A DNA stretch of 39,456 nucleotides, taken from the IMG/VR virus record IMGVR_UViG_3300020274_000011, positions 1 to 39,456 of that record. One strand, 5' to 3'. The position numbers and the translations under genes were made by a program. The first letter of the stretch is position 1. Each line of letters starts with the position of its first letter. The notes beneath the pieces were generated by a model, which was given only the letters and a program-made list of their open reading frames with translations, was not told the DNA's origin and did no database searches. Source of the DNA: a virus. Below are positions 23,871 to 32,131 of this stretch, in pieces.

Positions 23871-24493
23871 TGAGTCCTTTCGCTTCTCAGTATGGAGGCG
23901 AACCAGTAATCACTAATGTAACACACAACGATAATTTCATTAGTGAGTTTGAAACTAATCTAGATTGTCAACCAATACTGGATTACTATAAGTTCATATC
24001 AGATAATGGTTTGACAATCAAGAGACACGCAGAGAAAGGTGCTGCTGATTCTCAAATCTTTATGCATGAGTTACCAGTAGAATACTTTCATGATAATTTG
24101 TCAAGATCAATCTTCCAACGTTGGAATTATCTTACTGAACAAGCATTAAGAGAGTATGTATTGAAGTATGATATTCTGGTTGGACGTAGGTTTCAACATA
24201 CCATGGCGAAACTCCAAAAGACAGAACCTGGGCAGGGTTATCATGCATGGCACTATGAATCAACACCCTCTGCACCATATCGTAAGTTAGCAACCATGAT
24301 CTATCTAAATGATGGATTTGAAGGTGGTGAAACAGAATTTTTATATCAACATTTCAGAGTAAAACCAAAGGCAGGTAAGTTTGTTATCTTCCCTTGTGAC
24401 TGGGCATGGACACACCGAGGTAATCCGCCCCTAAATAAAGATAAGTACATTGTTACTGCATGGGTGGAGGAGTATCCAACCCCAGGTCAATAA
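23870..24493 (+). CDS. 2OG-Fe(II) oxygenase (prolyl 4-hydroxylase-like)
   Basis: The start is placed at ATG 23870, forming TAATG with the preceding stop; ATG 23864 is also in frame. The 207-residue protein contains the double-stranded beta-helix pattern of 2-oxoglutarate and iron oxygenases: YHAWHYE, YLNDGFEGGETEF, PKAGKFVIFP, and HRGNPPLNKDKYIVTAW. The iron ligands would be the His and Glu of the HYE segment (about 128 and 130) and His172 in TH-R-G, with Lys180 or Lys182 binding 2OG. The first motif is HxE, not the common HxD. Its substrate is unknown; cyanophages carry several such enzymes. It sits between fibre genes, so modification of virion proteins is possible. Confidence 0.78.
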   Translation: MSPFASQYGGEPVITNVTHNDNFISEFETNLDCQPILDYYKFISDNGLTIKRHAEKGAADSQIFMHELPVEYFHDNLSRSIFQRWNYLTEQALREYVLKYDILVGRRFQHTMAKLQKTEPGQGYHAWHYESTPSAPYRKLATMIYLNDGFEGGETEFLYQHFRVKPKAGKFVIFPCDWAWTHRGNPPLNKDKYIVTAWVEEYPTPGQ

Positions 24494-24496
24494 ATA
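24489..24496 (+). promoter_or_regulatory. Late promoter -10 element (AATAAATA)
   Basis: AATAAATA covers the stop of the 2OG oxygenase and ends 20 bases before the next fibre gene. Confidence 0.6.
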
Positions 24497-24515
24497 GAAG
24501 TAAACGCTTAATAGA

Positions 24516-25547
24516 ATGAGCAGACTAACTGTTGGTAGCATCGGTGGCATACCCGCAACACTAAATCAAACATCAATTCCTGCAGGGCATACATTGCAGA
24601 TAAACGGTAATGTTTATCACGATGGAACTGGTGCTTTGCGTCTACCTACAGGTACAACTGGGCAAAGACCAAGTAGTCCAAACCCAGGGTATATACGGTG
24701 GAATACAAGTGATCAGGCGGTAGAAGTATGGAGTGGTAGCACTTGGGTACAATATCAAGGAGAGAATGGTACATCTAATGCACCATTCACATCAATGGCA
24801 AACTTATCAAGTAATGACCCTGGATCTGGATATTGGTATATCAAGTTTGATGGCACTAATACAGAAGAAGTGTATGCATATAAGGATGGTAATGGTAAGT
24901 ATTGGGTCATGGTTGCATCTATTACAGACAATACCTCACATGGTAGTTACACAGGTGGTTCAGACTCTTGGTATGGTAACTGGACAACTACATCAACTAC
25001 TGGTACTGCAAGAAATGCAATGGGAACTGACTTCAAGTCAAATCATTATAGAGGATGGTCAGCAAATGATGTATTGATTATGCAAGGGTTTGCTACAGCA
25101 GGTACACCTTACGATACATCTACTGAAGTTGCATACATCAATGGTGTTTTCACTTCCAGAGGTGGAAACATGTATAATATGTTCAATAGTTACATCTCTC
25201 TAAACAACCATAGTAACATTGGTGGTACACAACTCTCAGGAATGCAGTTCTTGAAAGGATCTGCACAGGCATCAGACAATAGATATAGAGGTAGTAGTGC
25301 AGGTGAACTTAATCCAAACAATACTTGGCATGTTTCACCCGCAAACTGCGAAAACTATACTTTCAGTATGATTAATGCTTTAGGTTGTGCATCTAACGGT
25401 TGTAACGTTGAACACCATGCATGGGTAGGACAGACAGGTAATAACTATTCAAACCAAAACTTCCCAGAACCTAACTGGTCTGGTAGTTGGGGGATAAATA
25501 ACCCTGGATCCCAAAATCATATGTACTGGTTATTCTTCTACGCATAA
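24516..25547 (+). CDS. Tail-fibre/adhesin protein, first of the paralogue array (343 aa)
   Basis: The N-terminus (SRLTVGSIGGIPA) is followed by the shared fibre module at about residues 45-75: LRLPTGTTGQRPSS, GYIRWNTSDQ, VEVWSGSTWVQY. The C-terminal 230 residues form another domain with SGYWYIKFDG, VYAYKDGNGKYWVM and repeated Asn/Gly/Trp-rich strands ending MYWLFFYA. The SGxYW-x-F/P-DG and D-G-x-GKYW turns are reminiscent of fibrinogen-like carbohydrate-binding domains, though this is not certain. Likely a host receptor-binding protein. It is followed three bases later by a paralogue. Confidence 0.65.
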   Translation: MSRLTVGSIGGIPATLNQTSIPAGHTLQINGNVYHDGTGALRLPTGTTGQRPSSPNPGYIRWNTSDQAVEVWSGSTWVQYQGENGTSNAPFTSMANLSSNDPGSGYWYIKFDGTNTEEVYAYKDGNGKYWVMVASITDNTSHGSYTGGSDSWYGNWTTTSTTGTARNAMGTDFKSNHYRGWSANDVLIMQGFATAGTPYDTSTEVAYINGVFTSRGGNMYNMFNSYISLNNHSNIGGTQLSGMQFLKGSAQASDNRYRGSSAGELNPNNTWHVSPANCENYTFSMINALGCASNGCNVEHHAWVGQTGNNYSNQNFPEPNWSGSWGINNPGSQNHMYWLFFYA

Positions 25548-25550
25548 AAC

Positions 25551-26660
25551 ATGAGTACTCTAAACGTTAACGAACTACACGCATCCTCGATGAATAACTT
25601 CGAGATCAACTTCGATGATGGAGAGTCGTTGCTTGTTGCGGGTACATGTAATATGACTGCACTTAATCAATTTAGTTTACCTGCAGGAACTACAGCACAA
25701 AGACCATCATCCCCATCAACAGGAATGATTAGGTTTAATACAGAAGAATTGCAAGTAGAAGTTTATAATGGTAGTTCATGGTTACAAATTGTAAGGGCAT
25801 CATCTGGTGGTAATAATGGTGGAACTGCTGCTACAGCAGCATCTAGTGTTCAAGAACTTATGGATGCAGGTGTTGCTGCTGACGGTAACTACTATCTAAA
25901 CCTAGATGGTACAGTTCGTAGATACTTTGTGCCTGTAAACAGTCATCCATATTATCTTTTGATTGGTAACTGGGGTGGCGGTGGTGCTGCATTCTTCAGT
26001 AACGCATCATCATTATCAGGTAATAACTTGAATGACACAGGAGATACAACTCCTGCAGGTAACTTTACAAACAATAGCACATACGGTTACTACAGAAACG
26101 TAGGTGGATCTGATTATCGATATGCAACCTTTAGTAATAGAGGTGTATCATATCGTTATGTAAAGATGAGATTTAATCTCTATAACTATTATTCTAATGA
26201 TGGTGTCAATGGTCGTAACTTCCTAAATATTTCATCTGGTGTTGGTGATGGTCTAACGATCATGCGTGACAACTCAGGTGCAGGGGATGGACAACACATC
26301 TTTACTTACTATACTGCTATTTCTAATAATGATGGTAACTCATGCCCATCAGTAGCAGGAATGCAACCAACTCACGTTGCAGGTGGTAACAACCCAGGTG
26401 GTTTCATGGGTAATAGATACACATGCTTCTCTAGATCTGGATCTAGTTACACCTCAGAATTTGTGAGAAACTTTACAGTTCAGCCAGGAGATAATTCTGG
26501 TGGTACTGGACCAAACGTGTTTAATGGTGATGCATGGTTCACCGTTGATCTCGGCACATCATACACAGATGATATGCATGTTGTTATTCACTCAGACCAA
26601 GACAGTGGAAACGAGGATACATACCTTAAAAGAGGTTGTGTGCTTGTTCGACCTGCATAA
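25551..26660 (+). CDS. Tail-fibre/adhesin protein, second paralogue (369 aa)
   Basis: Starts with STLNVNELHASSMNNFEINFDDGESLL, then the module LPAGTTAQRPSSPS, GMIRFNTEELQVEVYNGSSW. The C-terminal domain (about residues 100-369) begins SVQELMDAGVAADGNYYLNLDG, YFVPVNSHPYYLLI, and ends CVLVRPA, distinct from the neighbours although DG-x-YY-x-x-x-DG suggests a distant relation to the first paralogue. The shared N-terminal module with differing C-terminal domains is the usual architecture of interchangeable receptor-binding proteins. Confidence 0.65.
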   Translation: MSTLNVNELHASSMNNFEINFDDGESLLVAGTCNMTALNQFSLPAGTTAQRPSSPSTGMIRFNTEELQVEVYNGSSWLQIVRASSGGNNGGTAATAASSVQELMDAGVAADGNYYLNLDGTVRRYFVPVNSHPYYLLIGNWGGGGAAFFSNASSLSGNNLNDTGDTTPAGNFTNNSTYGYYRNVGGSDYRYATFSNRGVSYRYVKMRFNLYNYYSNDGVNGRNFLNISSGVGDGLTIMRDNSGAGDGQHIFTYYTAISNNDGNSCPSVAGMQPTHVAGGNNPGGFMGNRYTCFSRSGSSYTSEFVRNFTVQPGDNSGGTGPNVFNGDAWFTVDLGTSYTDDMHVVIHSDQDSGNEDTYLKRGCVLVRPA

Positions 26661-26663
26661 ATA
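26656..26663 (+). promoter_or_regulatory. Late promoter -10 element (CATAAATA)
   Basis: CATAAATA overlaps the stop of the second fibre paralogue and ends 23 bases before the next ATG, which has a GAAGGAG ribosome site. Confidence 0.65.
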
Positions 26664-26686
26664 ATACGAAGGAGTAAAAACTACAC

Positions 26687-28069
26687 ATGTCTCAGTTAAA
26701 CGTTGATAAAATTGTATCACTAACAGGTGGTGGTGGAACTGCTGAATTCCAACTGGAGGCGGGTGGAAACTTTAACTTTGACTCTGGCACTCTGTATGTT
26801 GACTCTACTAATAATAGACTCGGTGTTAATGATGCATCACCTAGTTATACGTTAGATATTGCAGGTACAGACGGTATGAAAGTACCTGTAGGTACTACCG
26901 CACAAAGACCAGGGGCAGCAGTAGAAGGATTATTCAGATATAACAGTACAGATAGAACCTTTGAAGGTTACTCATACGATCAAGACGCAGGACAGGTACA
27001 ATGGGGTCCGATTGCAGGAGCAGGAAGTTCATTACCAGACCAGTCTAACGATAGATATAGTTTAAATTACACGAACGGAGCATTATTAAGATCAGACGGA
27101 ACTAACGCATATTGGTCATTCGATGGAGAAAACGATAATGGATGGTCAACAGCAAGAATTTGGACACACGGATATGTTGGAGGAGGATACCAAAATGGTT
27201 CGCCTTGGAGAAACGTAAACAGAACGGTACACTCTACAGATACATCATCGAACTTAGGAGATATCTTAGATAGATCAGGTGCTTACATGGCAGGATCATG
27301 GACTGATACTAAGCACTTCTTTCACTCTATGGAGAACACTTATAGAGGTTCTTCAAACTATACCAATGCGATGTCAATGTCAACTGAATCTGGTTTAACA
27401 CACCAGTCGCAGTGGAACATGACGGTGAACAGAGGTTCAATGGGATCTCACCAAGATCATGAACACGCAGGAGGTATGTCTTACCTATATGGTGGTGGTA
27501 ACTCAAGAGTTGACGCTATGAATCTTAAGACTGAAACTATGAGAACCTCAGGTTTCCCACCAAACTATGATGATGGTGGCGATGACCCTACATGGGGTGG
27601 ACATGGAAGACTTTATGGTTGGGTCAAGAGATCTGGAACTAGAAGAGGTCAGTTCTTCAAGACTGAATCTTGGGTGTCATGGGAACATGGACCAGGTGGT
27701 GATGGTTGGAAGAAGATTCTTCCTAGTATGTTAGGACATATGTACGTTGGTACAGGTAATAACAACCAGAATGGTAACCAGAAGTGTAACGACATTACTG
27801 GTATTCAAGTTAGAGGTCTTAACTTCGGTAACATGGGTGAAGAAAACTTTGAAATGGGTATGAGAAAGGGTTATTGCTTGGGTAACTATAATGGTTCTCA
27901 GAACAATAACACATTCAAAGTGAACTATAATAGTGATAGTTACAACAACTTAGGTGGTAGTTCACCACCATCAGGACATGGTGGCATGTCATCAGCACAC
28001 TGTTCGTCCTCTAGTTCTGTATCAGGACAGGGCAACTACGATTACGGTACAAACATTCCTAACTACTAA
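26687..28069 (+). CDS. Tail-fibre/adhesin protein, third paralogue (460 aa)
   Basis: The N-terminus (SQLNVDKIVSLTGGGG) is followed by a shaft-like part ending in the Asn-Arg-Leu-Gly-x-N motif (TNNRLGVNDASPSYTLDIAG) seen in phage fibres, then VPVGTTAQRPGAAVEG, LFRYNSTDRTFEGYSYD. The C-terminal 330 residues are a globular domain rich in Trp, His, Ser and Asn (GGGYQNGSPW, HSMENTYRGSSNY, SHQDHEHAGGMS, WGGHGRLYGW). It ends in a Ser/Gly-rich tail. Its end overlaps the next gene by TAATG, so that gene may be an accessory or chaperone. Confidence 0.65.
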   Translation: MSQLNVDKIVSLTGGGGTAEFQLEAGGNFNFDSGTLYVDSTNNRLGVNDASPSYTLDIAGTDGMKVPVGTTAQRPGAAVEGLFRYNSTDRTFEGYSYDQDAGQVQWGPIAGAGSSLPDQSNDRYSLNYTNGALLRSDGTNAYWSFDGENDNGWSTARIWTHGYVGGGYQNGSPWRNVNRTVHSTDTSSNLGDILDRSGAYMAGSWTDTKHFFHSMENTYRGSSNYTNAMSMSTESGLTHQSQWNMTVNRGSMGSHQDHEHAGGMSYLYGGGNSRVDAMNLKTETMRTSGFPPNYDDGGDDPTWGGHGRLYGWVKRSGTRRGQFFKTESWVSWEHGPGGDGWKKILPSMLGHMYVGTGNNNQNGNQKCNDITGIQVRGLNFGNMGEENFEMGMRKGYCLGNYNGSQNNNTFKVNYNSDSYNNLGGSSPPSGHGGMSSAHCSSSSSVSGQGNYDYGTNIPNY

Positions 28070-28836
28070 TGACAAGCACAACTTCAAATGACGTCATCGT
28101 TTTAGATGTCGAGAAATATCCTAAGGTGGGAGAGTGGGGAGTCCGTATTGGTACTTACCTAGGACTGGAATCATATCATCTTGCAGATGAATACTTTAAG
28201 TATATCCCTCAGCACATTACATATCTCAGATATACCAGTAAAGATGGTATCTTTGGAGACAAGTACTGGGGAGAGATTAGACATCAAAGATCTACTTACG
28301 GACAAAACGAAGAGGGAACTACAAATAAAGAAAAAGAGACTATAGATGATACAATGTACTCAAACTATGTCATTCCTTTCATGAAGGATGTCATGGTACT
28401 GGCAGTGCAAGAAGAGTTTGAGCATAGACATAATGTTCTTAAAACTAAATTCTCTACACTTGAAGAAGCAACATGGTCAGATCAGATTTGTGAAGCAACC
28501 GCATACCTTGCTGATAATGAGTTCGAGACAAAACTTATACATAAGTTAGCAGAGGTCAGAGACTTGACAACTCTACAGTTTGCGACTAAAATAGTTGACA
28601 AGCAATCAGAGTTTAAAACAGGACTCTATGACTTAGCAGTCGCAGAACAAAAGATGATCCAGATTATTAATGGGTGTTCTAGTGTTCGTGAACTGAACGT
28701 TGTACTTGAAGATTACTTCAATAGTGCAATGTCAAATGCACAATGTCTTGAATATGGAAGATGCACAACCAATGAAGAAACAGGAAACATCGAAAGAAAA
28801 CAACCTTTCGACTACTCAAAAGGAATCCAGTTCTGA
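28069..28836 (+). CDS. Hypothetical helical protein after fibre genes (255 aa)
   Basis: The 255-residue protein starts in a TAATG overlap with the fibre gene. It is mainly helical and acidic with a beta-rich N-terminus (VIVLDVEKYPKVGEWGVRIG). Features include a 70-residue loop with IRHQRSTYGQNEEGTTNKEKE, helices around YVIPFMKDVMVLAVQEEFEHRHN, and a repeated TLEEATWSDQICEATAYLADN / DLAVAEQKMIQIINGCSSVRELNVV pattern. No family is recognised. Such proteins next to fibre genes may serve assembly or virion attachment; that is inference. Confidence 0.6.
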   Translation: MTSTTSNDVIVLDVEKYPKVGEWGVRIGTYLGLESYHLADEYFKYIPQHITYLRYTSKDGIFGDKYWGEIRHQRSTYGQNEEGTTNKEKETIDDTMYSNYVIPFMKDVMVLAVQEEFEHRHNVLKTKFSTLEEATWSDQICEATAYLADNEFETKLIHKLAEVRDLTTLQFATKIVDKQSEFKTGLYDLAVAEQKMIQIINGCSSVRELNVVLEDYFNSAMSNAQCLEYGRCTTNEETGNIERKQPFDYSKGIQF

Positions 28837-29656
28837 TACCGATTACAGAGTTTCTGATGTAATTAAGGAACTCGAAGGTATTGATAAATGGGAAGAAATT
28901 GATAAGTTCGATGAATCTCTGATGGCATGGTCAGAGCAACAACACTTCGGACAAACAGAATTTCAAAACAAGTATTACGTTGTTAATAGTCAGGTCACAC
29001 CCTACAGGCAGATCCGACAGGCAATGATGGAGATTCAAGGTAGAACGAATTCTCTATCAAAAAGTACAATTCAATTCAAGCGGTGTCTAAATGATATTGC
29101 TAGAGTTAAGCATGAAATGGAAAAGGAAGAGAATCCTTTTTACAAGCAGGATAAGCAATACGAACTAGAATTGCTGTATCTTGATAGGCAGATTTGGTTA
29201 AACAAACTCAGGCAATGTAAAGAGGAACTCAATGGTTTCTTTAATATTATTAAAGAGAAAGCAGGAACTGACGATGCAAGTGAAATTGTCAAAATTCTAG
29301 AGGACAAACAACTAGAAGAAGTTGAAGAGCATAAGTATTGGATTGCTCGTATGGGTAAACAGTCTGCTATTGACTTGCTAACTACTGGTAGAATCCAAGC
29401 AGGTAACTTGGAATCTATGTTGCAAATGGCACCAGAAGATCAAGGTGCTGTATGTGATCTTGCGATGACATACTCTACTGCTGTCAATAGATCTGTTGGT
29501 GGCATTAAAGAAGCAGCAGAAGCAAGGGTCGATAAAATGATGGAAGGCAAACCACCGCAACTATTTGATACAGCAGGAGTTCTCTCAGATTATGCACACA
29601 ACAACCTCGAAGATAGGCGTATTCAGTCTGCCAATCAATCCGAAGGTAAGTCCTGA
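28754..29656 (+). CDS. Hypothetical coiled-coil protein (300 aa)
   Basis: The frame is open upstream to 28700, but ATG 28754 or 28772 makes a shorter overlap with the previous gene and seems likelier. The product has an acidic Ser/Thr-rich N-terminus, then long charged helices with heptad-like spacing (RQAMMEIQGRTNSLSKSTIQ, RCLNDIARVKHEMEKEE, YELELLYLDRQIWLNKLRQ, ILEDKQLEEVEEHKYWIARM). The C-terminal part has an Ala/Glu helix and KPPQLFDTAGVL. No enzyme motif is seen. It overlaps the next gene's start by about 65 bases. Confidence 0.6.
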   Translation: MEDAQPMKKQETSKENNLSTTQKESSSDTDYRVSDVIKELEGIDKWEEIDKFDESLMAWSEQQHFGQTEFQNKYYVVNSQVTPYRQIRQAMMEIQGRTNSLSKSTIQFKRCLNDIARVKHEMEKEENPFYKQDKQYELELLYLDRQIWLNKLRQCKEELNGFFNIIKEKAGTDDASEIVKILEDKQLEEVEEHKYWIARMGKQSAIDLLTTGRIQAGNLESMLQMAPEDQGAVCDLAMTYSTAVNRSVGGIKEAAEARVDKMMEGKPPQLFDTAGVLSDYAHNNLEDRRIQSANQSEGKS

Positions 29657-31316
29657 GTTTATTGACGAGGAGTTCATTCCATTCCTGCTGAGAAATGGAA
29701 CGGTAATATACGACCTATACTTTACTACAAGAATGCCCCCATTCATGCAGGATGCGATGGGGGATGTTTTTCGCACCAATAGCGATGCACAAGGTGCTGC
29801 AAAGAATGCTTTATACATTTCAGATAAGACAGGTATTCCCCTGTCTGCTACATTCAATAACATTTGGGTAAGACCCGATCAAAAGAACCTAGATGAGTTC
29901 ATCAAGAACTTTAAGTTTCTATATGATAATGGTGTGAGGTGTGCAACTATACCTCATACATCATGGATCATGACTGGACAGATCCAAAAACATTTTCCAG
30001 AACTAGAAATTAAGAATACTATCTTACGAGAGGTGACAAAACCTAACGAGATAGTCACCCTTGCAAGTGCAGGTTTCCATTACATTAACCTTGATAGGGA
30101 TGTGATGAGAGATAGAAATCTGCTGAAAAGAATTGTTGATGCCAAGAAATATTGTGAAGAGAAAGGTAATCCAGTCAAACTATCATTGCTTGTGAATGAG
30201 CATTGTTGGGGTGGATGTCCTATCATGCCAGAACATTATCAATACAATAGTACAAGACAGGGAAGTGAACCTCAATACTTCAATAGCACTATCAGTCGTG
30301 TATCATGTCAGCGATGGGATGCTTATGACCCTGCACATGAACTTAAAGCAGCAAACTTACCCCCTTGGAAGGAGGACTGGCAAGAGTTCTTAGATCTTGG
30401 TATTGATGTATTCAAGTTACATGGTAGAGAAGATGGCATGAGACTAAAAGAGTCCATGGATCTTATTGAAAGATGGCAAGAACCAAGTACGTTGATGTTT
30501 CCTCACTTTGAAGAGTACATGGATGACATCAAGATGCCTGATGCACCCATAAATATCTGGCGAGAGAAGATTAAAACATGTCAATTTGACTGTTGGGATT
30601 GCAACTATTGCGAATCTGTGCTAGACTCTCGATTGAAGAAGCAACAACGAAAAATGAATCCTCTGGTAGATCGTGCCATTCGTGCCATTGATGGTGCTGT
30701 AGATAACAACTCTAATTTTAACCCTGAGGGTTATGATGTGCTTGGATTGTCATCTAATAAAATCAGACACTTACTCAACAACCTATGCAATGAGCGTGGG
30801 ACAGTATATGTTGATGCAGGTGCATACATGGGTAGTACAGTATTCGCTGCTCTATATCAGAATAGTGCAGTCAAGGCATATGCTATTGATGATTTCCAAG
30901 ATGAAATTATCAAACCTAAACGTAAAGACTTGCATAAAGATTACGAGAACGTCACAAATCCAGTTGATGAGTTCATTAAGAACGCAGAGAAATGGATGAA
31001 TACTGATTGTTCTATTGGTTTCTCTGTTAAACCTATTCAAGCAGTTGAATTTAATCCTCAGTATCCCCCTCGTGTGATATTCTATGATGCTGATGTCAAC
31101 GAGGATATGATTCCAAACTTGGAACATCTTCATAAGCATGCTGATAAGGATTACATTCTGGTTATTGATGATGCAAACTTTGAAGGAGTAATGGATAGAG
31201 CAAAGGAGTTTCTAAAAGACAAGAATGTGCTGTGGGAGAGAACTATTCTGACCGAAAAGTCAGAGGATGCTAACGATTTCTGGAATGGTGTACACGTTGC
31301 TGTGATTGAGAAGTAA
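29592..31316 (+). CDS. U32 peptidase-like/Fe-S domain fused to a methyltransferase-like domain
   Basis: A TTG upstream extends the frame to 29565, but ATG 29592 with GGAG 14 bases ahead is preferred (574 residues). Residues about 20-330 resemble the U32 TIM-barrel family: LSATFNNIWV, TKPNEIVTLASAGFHYINLD, then LSLLVNEHCWGGCP with Cys205 and Cys209, and Cys239. A second Cys cluster (C330-x3-C334-x2-C337-x2-C340) could bind iron-sulphur. Residues about 380-574 look like a class I S-adenosylmethionine methyltransferase: YVDAGAYMGSTVFAAL (glycine loop about 408-417) and AYAIDDFQDE. In bacteria, U32 proteins such as TrhP hydroxylate tRNA, and separate methyltransferases complete the modification. 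A fusion would couple both. Domain calls are fair; substrate unknown. Confidence 0.65.
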   Translation: MHTTTSKIGVFSLPINPKVSPEFIDEEFIPFLLRNGTVIYDLYFTTRMPPFMQDAMGDVFRTNSDAQGAAKNALYISDKTGIPLSATFNNIWVRPDQKNLDEFIKNFKFLYDNGVRCATIPHTSWIMTGQIQKHFPELEIKNTILREVTKPNEIVTLASAGFHYINLDRDVMRDRNLLKRIVDAKKYCEEKGNPVKLSLLVNEHCWGGCPIMPEHYQYNSTRQGSEPQYFNSTISRVSCQRWDAYDPAHELKAANLPPWKEDWQEFLDLGIDVFKLHGREDGMRLKESMDLIERWQEPSTLMFPHFEEYMDDIKMPDAPINIWREKIKTCQFDCWDCNYCESVLDSRLKKQQRKMNPLVDRAIRAIDGAVDNNSNFNPEGYDVLGLSSNKIRHLLNNLCNERGTVYVDAGAYMGSTVFAALYQNSAVKAYAIDDFQDEIIKPKRKDLHKDYENVTNPVDEFIKNAEKWMNTDCSIGFSVKPIQAVEFNPQYPPRVIFYDADVNEDMIPNLEHLHKHADKDYILVIDDANFEGVMDRAKEFLKDKNVLWERTILTEKSEDANDFWNGVHVAVIEK

Positions 31317-31319
31317 TAT

Positions 31320-31345
31320 ATAGGATGTTCCATTTGATATCCTAT
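31320..31345 (+). promoter_or_regulatory. Hairpin occluding the ferredoxin start codon
   Basis: ATAGGAT (31320-31326) and ATCCTAT (31339-31345) pair perfectly over 7 bp around a 12-base loop. The right arm includes the first two bases of the ferredoxin ATG, and there is no ordinary ribosome site next to that start. The left arm holds the only GGA. Confidence 0.45.
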
Positions 31346-31631
31346 GAACGTTACTTTTAAACACCCCGATGGCACTAAAGATACCTTTGAATGCGAAGGC
31401 GATCAGTATATTCTAGACGCAGCAGAAGAAGCAGGAGTTGATCTACCATACTCGTGTAGAGCAGGTGCTTGTTCAACTTGTGCAGGTAAAGTCGAGGAAG
31501 GTACAGTCAATCAAGAAGAGCAATCTTTCCTTGATGATGACCAACTCGCAGAAGGATTTGTTCTCACTTGTGTGGCATATCCAGAGTCCGATGTAGTTAT
31601 TCTGAGCAATCAGGAGGAGTCGCTTTATTAA
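31344..31631 (+). CDS. petF: Plant-type [2Fe-2S] ferredoxin
   Basis: The 95-residue protein has the full cluster motif C38-x4-C43-x2-C46-x29-C76 ([16 protein letters not shown] ... FVLTCVAYP), acidic surface residues and the C-terminal strand. It matches cyanobacterial PetF, which carries electrons from photosystem I to NADP reductase, nitrite reductase, bilin reductases and others. Cyanophages carry petF as an auxiliary metabolic gene. It overlaps the next gene by TAATG, a 2OG oxygenase; electrons could serve phage enzymes or host pigment reductases. Its start codon lies in a hairpin arm, so translation may be regulated. Confidence 0.93.
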   Translation: MNVTFKHPDGTKDTFECEGDQYILDAAEEAGVDLPYSCRAGACSTCAGKVEEGTVNQEEQSFLDDDQLAEGFVLTCVAYPESDVVILSNQEESLY

Positions 31632-32131
31632 TGATTAATGTAGAAGATCAGTTCCTACCAGTAGAAGAGTTTACACATCTGTATAAGATGATGATGAGTT
31701 ACAACATACTCTGGGAATCATCTAAGATTGTTGATGACACACCTGAGAATGTGAATCGTAATATGCAGATGGTACATTTCTTTTATGACAGGCATGCACC
31801 TGTTGACAAGACTATTGAAGTTCTTTACCCTGTCTTGCAAAAAGTACAACCTTGTGCTATGATCAAGTGCAAAGCAAATCTTGTCATGGGGACTGATCGT
31901 CTCGTTGAACATGGTATGCATGTTGATGTATTGGATGCAGAAGATCGTCCATACATAAAGACAAGTATCCTTTATATGAATACATGTGATGGATACACAG
32001 CATTTGAAGATGGTACTAAGGTAGAATCTGTTGCTAACAGGTTCGTAACCTTTCCAAATGGTATGAAACATACAGGTACATCAACTACAAATGCATCCTT
32101 TAGAATGGTAATCAACTTTAATTATGTCTAA
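31631..32131 (+). CDS. 2OG-Fe(II) oxygenase (166 aa)
   Basis: The start was set at ATG 31631, in a TAATG overlap with the ferredoxin stop, rejecting an in-frame ATG 63 bases upstream inside ferredoxin. The protein has the iron-binding pattern H97-x-D99 (GMHVDVL), distal His147 (PNGMKHTG) and the 2OG-binding Arg158 (ASFRMVINFNYV), with the strand KTSILYMNTCDGYTAFEDG between them. This is a small dioxygenase of the phage-associated 2OG oxygenase group. Substrate unknown. The stop overlaps the next gene by eight bases. Tight linkage to ferredoxin suggests co-expression, although such oxygenases usually take electrons from 2OG. Confidence 0.75.
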   Translation: MINVEDQFLPVEEFTHLYKMMMSYNILWESSKIVDDTPENVNRNMQMVHFFYDRHAPVDKTIEVLYPVLQKVQPCAMIKCKANLVMGTDRLVEHGMHVDVLDAEDRPYIKTSILYMNTCDGYTAFEDGTKVESVANRFVTFPNGMKHTGTSTTNASFRMVINFNYV

